Both the position numbers and the translations under genes were made by a program. Source: a virus. From it: DNA of 21,360 nucleotides. The notes beneath the pieces were generated by a model, which was not told the origin of the DNA, did no database searches, and was given only the letters and a program-made list of their open reading frames with translations. Position 1 is the stretch's first letter. Every line of letters begins with the position of its first letter. The DNA lies in IMG/VR virus record IMGVR_UViG_3300032053_006128, positions 1 to 21,360 of that record; one strand, given 5' to 3'. Below are positions 7,027-14,958 of the stretch, in pieces.

Positions 7027-8241
7027 TTAGGCCGCAACGACGGTCGCGCCTGCAATCATTGGTTTATACCGAATGTAGAAGTCAATATCGCCTGTTTTGG
7101 CTGTTCCGCCCGCGTTCACCGCCGCAAGTTCAAGCGAACCGGTAGGCAGTAGCAATCTCGGTGCAGGCATACCCAAAGCCACGCCGTTTGCTGTAATCAC
7201 CAAATCAGCCGCCACAACGCCCGCCCAAGTGATAATTGTGCCGATTGCGGCGGCGTTCATTTCAACCGCCGTTCCGTCTGTCCCGAAAACAGTATCGCCT
7301 GCGGGCGAAGTCGGGTCCATACTGTAATTGATAAGGCAACTTGCGCCTTGAATCGCCGTCTTGACTATACCGACCAATTCAACTACCTGTATCAGACCGG
7401 AAATCACAAACAGGTTTTGTAGTCCGTGCGCAATACCGACAAGTGATTTTACCGCACATTTTTCGTCCATTCCGCCGCCTGTGTATATGTTGTTTTCCAT
7501 ACTCATACTGCTCTCCTTTTTTGCGATTGTTTCAGCTATCCACGACACCCCACTCGTCATTGTTCCATTCAAAGCCGATTCTGTATCGGTCGAGAATACG
7601 TATTTAGTGCCAGAGGGATTTCCTGACCCTTCGTTCAAATTCATATACCAACAGTCAACGCCAAGCGAATTCACAAATGTCTTGTCAAATGTTGTACCTG
7701 CGCCATCATTGTAAATCTGCCCTATTTCCGCCTCTGATAACACTTTTTTGGCAATAAGAACATTGCCGAGTGTTCCCGAAAATGGAAATTGAAACGCTGG
7801 AGGTAACGCAGTATCGCGCCATTCCATTCCAATATAAAAACCCGTAGTATTAGAAATAGAGCCATCAGTCGTTATCGCACCAGTATCAGTGGCCGCTGTT
7901 AAAACGGAATCAATATACAGAGAAACAGTCTTTGTTGCCCTATTAACAGTCCAGCAATAAAAATGATTTGTCTCAGAAGTATATGCCGTATCGTGGTATC
8001 CAAAATTTATACTACTTACAGCATAAACAAAACTAAGGTAATATGTTCCGCCACTTAAAAATGTTTCTAAATACCAACCTTTCCAGTTAATATTCAACAA
8101 ATCAAATAGACAATAAGTTCCCGTGGGAATAGAACCGTAAAAACATAAACTGAAATCGCTCGTTGCCATATTGAACGCATCGTCGTTGCCTATATCAATA
8201 TGTCCGTCAATGCCATTAAACTGAAGGCGGCTAATAGACAT
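7027..8241 (-). CDS. LamG/concanavalin-like lectin protein fused to a second module
   Basis: A 404-residue frame. The ATG lies two bases after the adaptor stop, so translation is probably coupled. Residues about 1-215 are a LamG or laminin-G-like jelly roll: MSISRLQFNGIDGHIDIGN at the start, WTVNRATKTVSLYIDS (an R..K..LYIDG-type strand) and GTLGNVLIAKKVLSEAEI with YNDG near the end. Such domains bind glycans and are common on phage appendages. Residues about 246-404 are a different module of Ala, Val, Gly and Ile-rich beta type that I do not recognise. The junction IAKKESSMSM is a translated ribosome site followed by two in-frame ATGs, so the second module may also be made alone or may once have been a separate gene. 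Confidence 0.7.
   Translation of the reverse strand: MSISRLQFNGIDGHIDIGNDDAFNMATSDFSLCFYGSIPTGTYCLFDLLNINWKGWYLETFLSGGTYYLSFVYAVSSINFGYHDTAYTSETNHFYCWTVNRATKTVSLYIDSVLTAATDTGAITTDGSISNTTGFYIGMEWRDTALPPAFQFPFSGTLGNVLIAKKVLSEAEIGQIYNDGAGTTFDKTFVNSLGVDCWYMNLNEGSGNPSGTKYVFSTDTESALNGTMTSGVSWIAETIAKKESSMSMENNIYTGGGMDEKCAVKSLVGIAHGLQNLFVISGLIQVVELVGIVKTAIQGASCLINYSMDPTSPAGDTVFGTDGTAVEMNAAAIGTIITWAGVVAADLVITANGVALGMPAPRLLLPTGSLELAAVNAGGTAKTGDIDFYIRYKPMIAGATVVAA
7498..7518 (-). promoter_or_regulatory. Strong internal ribosome binding site in frame inside the LamG gene
   Basis: On the minus strand AAAAGGAG (7520-7513) is followed six bases later by ATG (7506) and a second ATG (7500). Both are in frame with the LamG frame. 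This is one of the strongest ribosome sites in the window and would direct a 159-residue C-terminal product (7027-7506). Confidence 0.65.
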
Positions 8242-8243
8242 AA

Positions 8244-9254
8244 TCAGTAAGTGATTCCTTTGTAAATAGGGTGACACTGGTTGTTTTGCCGGTCGAATCG
8301 GGTCGAAGCGTATGCGTCGCTGTTGTCGCCGTTGTAGCCAAGATACTCGATTCCAAGCTGTTTTTTGTCCGCCTGGATACTCGCAGTCAATCGGCTGATA
8401 AAATACTTCATCTGAACGCCGGTCGCCCGTTTGTCGTCGTCCTGCATTTCCGCCATAGCCAAACAACTGGCCTCTAACGTCTCTGCGTGGATTGCCCCGC
8501 CGTAAGGGTGCGTTACCGTGGTCGTTACAAGTGCCGATGGCAGAATGACCTTCTTGTATTCGAGCGTGAACGCTTCGTCCGGGGCAGGCCAGAAGATAAT
8601 CTCAAATCGCTGTCCGGTCGTGGTCGTTGTCTGCTCTTTTGGCCTGATTGCCGCAAATTCCGGGTCAGTAGCCGATGTTGATGGCTCAGAAGCCCGCAAA
8701 CGCCTGATTTCACCTTCGCCGACAAGCCGTATCGGTGCTTTTGAGTTTGCGTCATTGACGAACGTGATATTGCCTTCAATGCCGCCGAAGTCGTCCGGCA
8801 AGTCGTAATTCGCATCGTGTTCCAGCACAAAGGTTTCTGCCGTTTCTGTTGCCTCTGTCCAATCCGCGGACAATTCAATCTGTGAATCGCTCGTCCGTGA
8901 GGCAATCTCGTATTCGGCGTTATTGACTACCAAAGTGCCGTGAGTAGCCGTCCACGACGGCCATACGCCAGTTGTAAGCGTTACAGTCGTCCCTGTTATC
9001 ACAACCGCTATCGTGCCGGTCGAATAAGGTGCAATCGTCGTCAGTTGACAGACGGGCTTCAGGAAACTCCACTGATACGGCGGCTCCTGCCCTATTGGCG
9101 GCGGGAAGTAAAACTGCCGCAAGCCCTTCTTGATAATCTTGTCAACCTTATCTTCTTCGGTCGATGAGCAGCCGGTGTAGTTGGTTAAACCCAAATACTC
9201 CGCAACAGCGTCGCGTAACTCTGTAATTGTCGTCGCAAGTGTGCTTTCAGCCAT
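8244..9254 (-). CDS. Head-tail adaptor-like protein
   Basis: A 336-residue protein with ATG preceded by GAGGCGAAAT. The N-terminal 50 residues look helical (ELRDAVAEYLGL, DKVDKIIKKGLRQFYFPPP). A beta domain follows: GVWPSWTATHGTLVVNNA, ELSADWTEA, the signature YDLPDDFGGIEG (about 155-166), FEIIFWPAPDEAFTLEYKK, and a C-terminal helical region with AETLEASCLAMAE. This order (helical start, LPDDF, WP.P......YR/K) is typical of phage adaptor or tail-tube proteins that sit under the portal in podoviruses. It is the first gene of the tail block and overlaps functionally with the nozzle-like gene. Exact family not confirmed. Confidence 0.65.
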   Translation of the reverse strand: MAESTLATTITELRDAVAEYLGLTNYTGCSSTEEDKVDKIIKKGLRQFYFPPPIGQEPPYQWSFLKPVCQLTTIAPYSTGTIAVVITGTTVTLTTGVWPSWTATHGTLVVNNAEYEIASRTSDSQIELSADWTEATETAETFVLEHDANYDLPDDFGGIEGNITFVNDANSKAPIRLVGEGEIRRLRASEPSTSATDPEFAAIRPKEQTTTTTGQRFEIIFWPAPDEAFTLEYKKVILPSALVTTTVTHPYGGAIHAETLEASCLAMAEMQDDDKRATGVQMKYFISRLTASIQADKKQLGIEYLGYNGDNSDAYASTRFDRQNNQCHPIYKGITY

Positions 9255-9263
9255 ATTTCGCCT

Positions 9264-9785
9264 CTATGTATCAATTTCCATTTCTGGCATTTTGTAAACC
9301 TTGCCGCCGCTTTCAACATCGTAAACGTCGCTGCCTTTTTTCGGCAGGCCGACAATTACGCCCTTCACAATCTCGTCGTCCAAGAAAATCTCAACCTCTT
9401 GACCCATTGACAGACCTGTAACCGGCTCGGGGGCGGGTTTCTTTGCCTTCGGCTCTGGGGTTTCCTCTACTACCGGTGCATCGGCAGGGTCAGTTTCAAC
9501 TTGGGGCATCGTAGGCGGTTGCACGTCCAGTTCGTCGATTTTGGCCTGCATTTCGGGGGCAATAGCAGTTATTCGCTGAAAAGTCATCGTCTCCACGTCA
9601 AAACCGCACCGCAAAGCAATCTGCACCAAGTCGAACGGGCTTAAAACGCCGTCCACCTTATCCACCAGCTTCTTCACGGACAACCATTCTTGCACTAAGA
9701 AATCGGGCAGTTCCTTCAACCCCAACATCCTACAATACATCTCTTTTGTTACTGCGCTCATCTTTTCGCTAAGCTCTATTGTCAT
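9264..9785 (-). CDS. Putative head-completion protein, helical N-domain plus C-terminal barrel
   Basis: A 173-residue protein with a strong GAAGGAG site eight bases before ATG. The N-domain (about 10-85) is helical: MLGLKELPDFL, then FDLVQIALRCGFD. A Pro, Glu and Ala-rich linker spans about 89-122. The C-terminal domain (about 125-173), GQEVEIFLDDEIVKGVIVG followed by VYDVESGGKVYKMP, resembles a small SH3, Tudor or KOW-type barrel. The N-domain is related to the whole of the 73-residue protein at 10228-10449. No function is recognised. Its position between head-associated proteins and the adaptor suggests a structural or assembly role, which is inference. Confidence 0.6.
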   Translation of the reverse strand: MTIELSEKMSAVTKEMYCRMLGLKELPDFLVQEWLSVKKLVDKVDGVLSPFDLVQIALRCGFDVETMTFQRITAIAPEMQAKIDELDVQPPTMPQVETDPADAPVVEETPEPKAKKPAPEPVTGLSMGQEVEIFLDDEIVKGVIVGLPKKGSDVYDVESGGKVYKMPEMEIDT

Positions 9786-9817
9786 TTTTTTAACTCCTTC
9801 ATTTGGGTTTTATTGTT

Positions 9818-10201
9818 TTATCCCACCAACCGTAATTGCCCGCCACTTCCGGCATTTTTGCTCAGATTGCATCGTAAATGAGCCGCTTGGACGTTTATGG
9901 GTGAATCGCTACCACCCTTAGAAAGCGGGACGATGTGGTCTATGCTTTTCGAGCGGGGGTGCGGATACTTCAATCGCTTGTTGATTTTCCGTCCGCAAAT
10001 CCCGCAAACCCATCCATCTCGGTCGAAAACGCAACTGTCAAGATATTGCTCGTGGCGAGCCCCTCGCTTTACCGCTCTGTGTTTACGATTCCCTGCCTTT
10101 ATCTTTTCTGGATTAGCGAGAGCGTATTCCTTTACTGCTTTTAACACCGATTCTCTATTAACCAGATAGTACGCCTTTTGTTTTTCTTTATTCCAACTCA
10201 C
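9818..10201 (-). CDS. HNH endonuclease (probably free-standing homing type)
   Basis: A 127-residue protein with a GTG start and AAAGGAATACAAAACA before it. The N-terminus is basic and helical, typical of phage HNH proteins (NPEKIKAGNRKHRAVKRG). The nuclease domain spans about 57-115: a zinc CxxC (WVCGICGRK, C66 and C69), the catalytic DH (SIDHIVPLSKGG, H89), the HNH Asn (N103) and the closing AHLRCNLSK (H108, C111). All key residues appear intact. It lies between two related small genes of the structural block, not with other nucleases, so it is best read as a selfish or homing gene. A packaging-associated HNH is the alternative, but such genes usually sit beside the terminase. Confidence 0.85.
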   Translation of the reverse strand: MSWNKEKQKAYYLVNRESVLKAVKEYALANPEKIKAGNRKHRAVKRGARHEQYLDSCVFDRDGWVCGICGRKINKRLKYPHPRSKSIDHIVPLSKGGSDSPINVQAAHLRCNLSKNAGSGGQLRLVG

Positions 10202-10227
10202 TGTTTTGTATTCCTTTCGTCTGGGGG

Positions 10228-10449
10228 TTAGGGGATTATTGTTATTACTGGCATTATTCCATAAGAAGTAAATTGCTTGGCATCAGAGTCGTAACCGCAA
10301 AGCAAAGCTATATTTGCCATATCCACAACAGATATTGTCTCACCCATCCTTTCAGTAAGGATACTCAATTTTCGGTATCTTTCCGTTAATCTGACGGGCA
10401 GTTCTTCAACATCTAACATTTTCTTAAATATGTCGTCTGATTCACTCAT
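10228..10449 (-). CDS. Small helical protein, paralogue of the N-domain of the gene at 9264-9785
   Basis: A 73-residue protein with GGAG eight bases before ATG. It aligns end to end with residues about 17-78 of the 173-residue protein on the other side of the HNH gene: MLDVEELP against MLGLKELP, and VDMANIALLCGYD against FDLVQIALRCGFD. It lacks the linker and barrel. It begins just after an intrinsic terminator. Function is unknown. It could be a working short paralogue or the remnant of a gene shortened when the HNH gene arrived. Confidence 0.6.
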   Translation of the reverse strand: MSESDDIFKKMLDVEELPVRLTERYRKLSILTERMGETISVVDMANIALLCGYDSDAKQFTSYGIMPVITIIP

Positions 10450-10469
10450 TTTATTGCTCCATTACTATA

Positions 10470-10502
10470 GAAAAAGTGAGGCCGGAGCAGTTCCGGCCCC
10501 AC
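10470..10502 (-). terminator. Intrinsic terminator after the 271-residue head protein
   Basis: The minus-strand RNA forms an 11-bp stem, GTGGGGCCGGA with TCCGGCCTCAC, including one G-U pair, with a 5-base loop, followed at once by five T residues. The G-U pair forms only in the minus-strand transcript, which fixes the direction. It lies between the head block and the 73-residue gene. Confidence 0.85.
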
Positions 10503-10509
10503 ATTCGCT

Positions 10510-11325
10510 TTAGTCAATATCACAGTTAAAGAAAATCTCAGTCGCGCCGTTTGCCCCAGCATTGTTGTCAATGATGAAGCCAGCGTGTTGATTGTATTTC
10601 GCTGTTGCCGAAGCAACATCGTGTATATCAATCGAACCATCGTGCCTGAAAACAATCTGTCTTGCATAGGCGGTCGTTCCAACCGTGCCTTGCGGGGCAA
10701 CCCATATTCTTCCTTTTGTCTGCAACCAGAAATAATGTCCAGTAGCAGAAATATAGGTAGCCGGGAACCCGGCAACCGAATTGCCTGAACCAGCGTCATA
10801 GGCGATGTTGCTGTAAGGATTAGGCATAACAAAAGCATACGAAGCCGTTGTCAATGCCTTAGTCAATGCGTAATCCAGCGTTATCACCGTTGTTCCACCA
10901 GCAGCACAAGCGGTATTACCTACCACAGTCCGGTCTTGCAGATAGGCATTGTCAGAATCCGGCGGCAGATAGTTAATCGTGATAGTTCCACCTTTTAAGC
11001 TGTTTGCGGCCTGACCAACCACACTTGTCATCGTAATTGTCTTATCGCCTACTTGCCGTGCCGCCACCACAGCGGAATAGTCGATACCGACAGTGCCGAT
11101 AACATTCATAAATTTAGCACCCTGTCCAGTTCGGCAAATACCAGACGAAAGTGAATACCTGAATTTGCCTCTCTGTGTGAACGCCACATCGCCTATCTCA
11201 TAGAGTTTGGTCGTGCCTTCGTAATATACACCAAGGTCTTCCTGTGGAATAACGACGTGCTGTGAAGGATACAGCCACGTTGCACCCTCTTCTTGTAAAA
11301 ACAATCTCGTATTCTGTTTATTCAT
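10510..11325 (-). CDS. Head-associated structural protein
   Basis: A 271-residue protein. The start MNKQNTRLFL is chosen because AAAGGAG lies eight bases upstream; a longer frame from 11418 would begin inside a hairpin without a ribosome site. The middle and C-terminus match a beta-rich phage head protein pattern: DKTITMTSVVGQAANSLKGG, ITLDYALTKALTTASYA, VMPNPYSNIAYD, then YISATGHYFWLQTKGRIWV. The NPYS and YFWLQT.G motifs are familiar from capsid-associated proteins of uncultured phages. It lies two genes after the major capsid protein and is likely a decoration or minor head protein. It is bracketed by an upstream hairpin and a downstream terminator, so its expression may be tuned separately. 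Confidence 0.65.
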   Translation of the reverse strand: MNKQNTRLFLQEEGATWLYPSQHVVIPQEDLGVYYEGTTKLYEIGDVAFTQRGKFRYSLSSGICRTGQGAKFMNVIGTVGIDYSAVVAARQVGDKTITMTSVVGQAANSLKGGTITINYLPPDSDNAYLQDRTVVGNTACAAGGTTVITLDYALTKALTTASYAFVMPNPYSNIAYDAGSGNSVAGFPATYISATGHYFWLQTKGRIWVAPQGTVGTTAYARQIVFRHDGSIDIHDVASATAKYNQHAGFIIDNNAGANGATEIFFNCDID

Positions 11326-11345
11326 TTTTGTCACTCCTTTAACAT

Positions 11346-11360
11346 CCGCAAGAGTTGCGG
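11346..11360 (-). promoter_or_regulatory. Small hairpin just before a ribosome site
   Basis: CCGCAA and TTGCGG form a perfect 6-bp stem with a 3-base loop (CTC in the minus RNA). It lies eight bases upstream of the AAAGGAG that starts the 271-residue head protein. It may protect the message or affect initiation; no known riboregulator is recognised. Confidence 0.5.
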
Positions 11361-11373
11361 CTTTAATAAAGTT

Positions 11374-11419
11374 TTTGGGTTCGGGACGCCCAGTAGCCCG
11401 GAACGTCCCGAAACCCAAA
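11374..11419 (-). promoter_or_regulatory. Long stable hairpin between two head-protein genes
   Basis: On the minus strand TTTGGGTTTCGGGACG pairs with CGTCCCGAACCCAAA, a 15-bp stem with a single bulged T and a 15-base loop. It begins 10 bases after the stop of the 388-residue gene. It lacks a U tract in both directions, so it is not a classic terminator. It may be an RNA-processing or stability element, or a weak terminator. Confidence 0.7.
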
Positions 11420-11429
11420 CGAAAATCTG

Positions 11430-12596
11430 TTATGTGATTGTCGTGCCTTGGGATTCATCAATACCCCAACGGCCTGTCGTGCCGGCAGCGAAACTGCCGC
11501 GATAAGTAAGCACGGTGTGCTCGTCCGCAGCGTTAAACGAGAGGGTCGAAATGTCTGTCGTCCCGTCAAGTTTTTCGCCAGCGGTTACTGTTGCAAGGTA
11601 ATTGGCTGTTGCGATTGCACCGAGGCAATTAAACGCCTTCCTTGCGCCGTGACCGTTACCACCGATTGAATTCGGGCTGGCAAGGGTGTTTACGGTGCAA
11701 TCGGCGGCGATTGTGATACCGCCGAGAATGAAGGTCGTGCCGCCCTGATTCAAGGGGAACTGACTTGCCGCGCCAGTTATCGGTGTGACATAATCCGCGC
11801 AACCGGATTCCTCGCCGTCCTCAAGATAGGCCAGCATAAGCAGTCCTACTTTTGTGAGGAAAGTGGTCATTACGCCGTCGCCGGTGTTGCCGGTTACGGT
11901 GAATGTATTCGCGCCAGTTGCCTGATAGACAGGGTAGATGCCCGGAGTGCAGCGGGTTGTGCCTGTCGCAGCGGTTGCACCGCCGAGAACAGTCAATTCG
12001 TAGTCACTTGCATCGACTGCCGCGCTTACATAGCCGAGTGCCGTGCCTGCGCCGGTCAGTGATACGGTCGTGAGGCCGGTAGCCGCACTGTAAACGCCTG
12101 TGCCGGTTGTGCCGTCTGAATTGGTTATGGCGAGATTGCCGAGAGTGGCAGCGGCCAATGTCTGAAGCGGAACTGCCGAACCTTTGCCATTCAAGCCGCC
12201 CCAGCCAAACAAACCAGACAAACCTTGTCCGGCTGTTCTGTCAACGATACAGGTTACGCGGCCTACGCCGCTTGTGCTGATAACCCGTTGGGCTATCTCT
12301 GCGCAACCGCCGGGCAGTTGAAGCGTAACGAGCCGGGGTCTGCCGAGCGAATCAGCTTTGACATCCTGAGCCAAAACGCCTGCAAACCGATTGGCGTTTG
12401 AAGCCGAGGGGACTGCGATTACCTTCAGACCTCGTGCGCCGAAAGCGTCGGCTGCAAGTTCACCGGTGCTGGTCGTCAGGTAGTCAAGGTCATAGCACAT
12501 ACCACGACCTCTTTTGAGGGCGGTTGTGCCGTAATACACAAACTGGCCGGTGTTGATTACCGCCTGTTTGAAATACGTGCCATTGTTTCTAATCAT
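11430..12596 (-). CDS. Putative capsid decoration or head-associated protein
   Basis: A 388-residue protein with AAAGGAAAGTTAGT before the ATG. It follows the major capsid gene. The sequence is beta-rich with Gly, Thr and Ala: FVYYGTTALKRGRGMCYD near the start, RFAGVLAQDVKADS then RLVTLQLPGGCAEI (about 70-100), repeated TTVSLTGAG-type strands, and a C-terminal EHTVLTYRGSFAAGTTGRW. The VLAQDV and RLVTLQLPGG segments recall capsid stabilising or decoration proteins, but I do not recognise a named family. A structural role on the head is inferred mainly from position. Confidence 0.6.
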   Translation of the reverse strand: MIRNNGTYFKQAVINTGQFVYYGTTALKRGRGMCYDLDYLTTSTGELAADAFGARGLKVIAVPSASNANRFAGVLAQDVKADSLGRPRLVTLQLPGGCAEIAQRVISTSGVGRVTCIVDRTAGQGLSGLFGWGGLNGKGSAVPLQTLAAATLGNLAITNSDGTTGTGVYSAATGLTTVSLTGAGTALGYVSAAVDASDYELTVLGGATAATGTTRCTPGIYPVYQATGANTFTVTGNTGDGVMTTFLTKVGLLMLAYLEDGEESGCADYVTPITGAASQFPLNQGGTTFILGGITIAADCTVNTLASPNSIGGNGHGARKAFNCLGAIATANYLATVTAGEKLDGTTDISTLSFNAADEHTVLTYRGSFAAGTTGRWGIDESQGTTIT

Positions 12597-12632
12597 ACTA
12601 ACTTTCCTTTCTGGTTGTCCTTTGACGAACCA

Positions 12633-13724
12633 TTACTTGTTGATAACGAAGTTGTTTCTGCGGTTGACGCAGATTGTTTGATGTTTATGGTCGAGGTTGG
12701 CAGCCCAAACTCTGTGCTGTTTGCCTGCGGCCATATTCACGAAGTCACCGAGAACCATATTCTCGCCGGAGAAGGTCAGGGCGTGGAATGTGTCCATATC
12801 CAGACCGTAAACCGGGTCAGTGGTGTCGTCGTTCAACATTTCGGTAACGATAATCTGTTTGCGCTTGAACGTGAGTTCGCCGTCGTCGTTCTGGCGCATT
12901 CCCGTCCCTTTGAAGCCGTTATTTACGCTGTAAGGGGCAAGGTCGCGGCCAAGATTCTCGTTCTGGCCTTCGCCGATTGTTTCCATTTCCTCTGCGGTAT
13001 CCTCATTGACAAGGATAATGCAGTTATCGCTGGTATCGCCCTTGAAGTCAGGCATCGGGTGCGGGGACATCCACGAGGTCTTGCGATAGGCCCGTTTCAT
13101 CTTTGTAATGAGGTCGGCCTTTGTCGCGGCGACGTAGGTATCGGTGTAATTCTTGAAGGTCGGCGCTTCAGTCAGATTCACTTCGGCAATCCGCGTAAAG
13201 CCGGTCGGATACCCGCCGTTGAAGCCAGCCGTGGCGTTCTTGACAATCCAATACTTCAAACCCCACGGGGTTAGTTCTGCCGAGGCATCAGGCGTCTCGA
13301 AGAAGTTTTCTTCCATTGTGTGCGCCACTCTGAGCCACAAAGCCCTTGTTCTGGGCAGAAGAACATTGTTGATACGCGCCTCGCCCCTGTTCTCGACGAT
13401 TTCCGTCTTGGTGTAAATCATACTGTCGTTGAGTAGCTTGAAGTAAACTTTCATTTTTTTCAAGTGGTCCATCAGCGTGTGGACATCTTCCTCGAACTCG
13501 CCTACCCAACGGCTTCTGCCGCCGAAGTCGGTCATAAGCGTCTGTTCTACGCCTAATCCGTTTGACATTTCCTTGACGCCGCCCTTGCGGGTCAACAGAT
13601 ACGGCATAACGATAAATTTCCGTATCTCTGAGGAAATGTCAATAAACGACCCCTTATCCATATAGGCGGGCATCGTTGAATTGAGCAAATCTGTAATATC
13701 TTGGTCTCTTAATCTACTTGCCAT
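12633..13724 (-). CDS. Major capsid protein
   Basis: A 363-residue protein directly after the scaffold-like gene, with AAAGGAC about 10 bases before ATG. The N-terminal region (MASRLRDQDITDLLNS, then KGSFIDISSEIRKFI) and the mid-part (WVGEFEEDVHTLMDHLKKMKVY, an E-loop or spine-like region) fit an HK97-fold capsid protein seen in short-tailed environmental phages. Further on are CIILVNEDTAEEMETI, a GTGMRQND turn and VYGLDMDTFHAL. The length is normal for the class. It forms the icosahedral shell around the scaffold. The identity rests on the order portal, scaffold, capsid and on the general pattern, not on a specific motif. Confidence 0.8.
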   Translation of the reverse strand: MASRLRDQDITDLLNSTMPAYMDKGSFIDISSEIRKFIVMPYLLTRKGGVKEMSNGLGVEQTLMTDFGGRSRWVGEFEEDVHTLMDHLKKMKVYFKLLNDSMIYTKTEIVENRGEARINNVLLPRTRALWLRVAHTMEENFFETPDASAELTPWGLKYWIVKNATAGFNGGYPTGFTRIAEVNLTEAPTFKNYTDTYVAATKADLITKMKRAYRKTSWMSPHPMPDFKGDTSDNCIILVNEDTAEEMETIGEGQNENLGRDLAPYSVNNGFKGTGMRQNDDGELTFKRKQIIVTEMLNDDTTDPVYGLDMDTFHALTFSGENMVLGDFVNMAAGKQHRVWAANLDHKHQTICVNRRNNFVINK

Positions 13725-13745
13725 TGTAAAAAACGTCCTTTCTTG

Positions 13746-14750
13746 TTATCCATCGAGCTTCTTATCAAACTCGCTATTTGCCTGTTTTGCTTTTTCAAGT
13801 TCCGTTGCAGGCGAACCCTTGCTTGAGCCGCGACCAAGTGCTTGGGAAGCCCTTCTGTCGAGTTTCTTCCCGGCCCCGGCAATGACTGCGCCTTTAACTT
13901 TGTCTGGGAACTTCACATTTAACGCCATTTGGAAAAGGTCTGCTTTGGCGGGAACAGGGCGGTTTACTGCCTTGTAACCGGCGGCAATCGTGAACATTTC
14001 CTCGTCCAGGGCGGCGCGGTTTTTGAACTCGACGCTGCCTTTTTCAAGGTCTTTGATTGTCCCTTTGCCGAAAGTGTCCTCGTAACCTTCCAAGCCGGCA
14101 AGCTGGTTATCGAACCACGATGTATGCTGGTTGATTGCCTGTCGCCTGTCTCGCTCGCTGAAAGTATCCACCGTCCCTTTCAGGGCGGCGTTTTCTTTTT
14201 TCAGCGCGACAAGCTCGTTGCCGATTTTATTGACCGCCGCAATCAAACCCTCGTCGTATTTTTCGGGGTCTAATCCGCTGTCAAACGGCTTTTCTTCCTC
14301 GGCCTGTGCGGGTTCTTCGGTTGTCTTTGCCTTATGGCGGGATTCGAGAATACCCACGGTATTTTCCAAATCCTCTTTGCTGCTGAAACTTTCGACCTGT
14401 TCTTGTGTCAGGCCGACCGCTGCGGCGCGCTCGATGAGGGCTTGAATTTCCTCTTTGCTCGGCGCATCTTCTTCGGCTGGAATTTCCTCGTCAGCTTCAT
14501 CGGCTTCAGCGTCAGCCGGTTTGCCGGTATCGTCGTCGGCAGGTTTATCGTCGCCGGATTTTTCCTCGGCGGCGGGAATTTCTGGTTCTTTGGGTTTGTT
14601 TTCGAGCAGTTTGTCAAAATCGGCGTTGACCTTTTTCGCTTCGGTGTAGGCGGTTGTTTCTGCTGGCGCAACAACTTCCACCTTGACCTCTTCTACTGGT
14701 TTCGTTTCAACGTCTGCTGCCAAATTGTCCGTTGCTTTAATCTTGTTCAT
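13746..14750 (-). CDS. Scaffolding protein
   Basis: A 334-residue, very acidic protein with AAAGGA before the ATG, placed between the portal block and the capsid gene. Residues about 50-100 are Glu, Asp, Pro and Ala-rich and probably disordered. Residues about 160-200 have coiled-coil spacing (IAAVNKIGNELVALKKENA). The C-terminal 50 residues become basic (KKLDRR, GRGSS), which fits a capsid-binding tail. A helix motif EAKKVNADFDKLL (37-49) recurs near the end as KAKQANSEFDKKL (320-332). It would guide shell assembly and then leave. No protease domain is visible, so maturation cleavage, if any, depends on another gene. Confidence 0.8.
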   Translation of the reverse strand: MNKIKATDNLAADVETKPVEEVKVEVVAPAETTAYTEAKKVNADFDKLLENKPKEPEIPAAEEKSGDDKPADDDTGKPADAEADEADEEIPAEEDAPSKEEIQALIERAAAVGLTQEQVESFSSKEDLENTVGILESRHKAKTTEEPAQAEEEKPFDSGLDPEKYDEGLIAAVNKIGNELVALKKENAALKGTVDTFSERDRRQAINQHTSWFDNQLAGLEGYEDTFGKGTIKDLEKGSVEFKNRAALDEEMFTIAAGYKAVNRPVPAKADLFQMALNVKFPDKVKGAVIAGAGKKLDRRASQALGRGSSKGSPATELEKAKQANSEFDKKLDG

Positions 14751-14779
14751 TTTTTTCCTTTCGTTTGGGGTTATCGTTT

Positions 14780-14947
14780 CTATTTGTTGTATGCGGTCTT
14801 AATCACACCGCTTGCCTGCATAATCGCGGACTTTTCGCTACCGCCGCGCTTCAAAACGCTGTTAGCTATGGCCTTCCACTGTTTTTTCTTTTTTGACGAT
14901 TTCGCCTTTTTCGTAAACTTCGTCGCGTCTTTTGCTTGCCAGGGCAT
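14780..14947 (-). CDS. Small basic phage protein
   Basis: A 55-residue frame with a strong AAAGGAG six bases before ATG, and a start 12 bases past the end of the upstream stop. It begins MPWQAKDATKFTKKAKSSK. The C-terminal half, QWKAIANSVLKRGGSEKSA, resembles a short helical motif (W..IAN..LKR.G.E..AI) found in many small phage proteins of unknown role. Strongly basic in the middle, so nucleic-acid contact is possible. It lies between FmdB-like and scaffold genes. Too short to give more. Confidence 0.7.
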   Translation of the reverse strand: MPWQAKDATKFTKKAKSSKKKKQWKAIANSVLKRGGSEKSAIMQASGVIKTAYNK

Positions 14948-14958
14948 AAAATTCTCCT

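Noticed and set aside
11326-11418. A 31-residue N-terminal extension of the 271-residue head protein
   Set aside because: It would translate through the two hairpins and has no ribosome site, whereas the internal ATG has a strong AAAGGAG.
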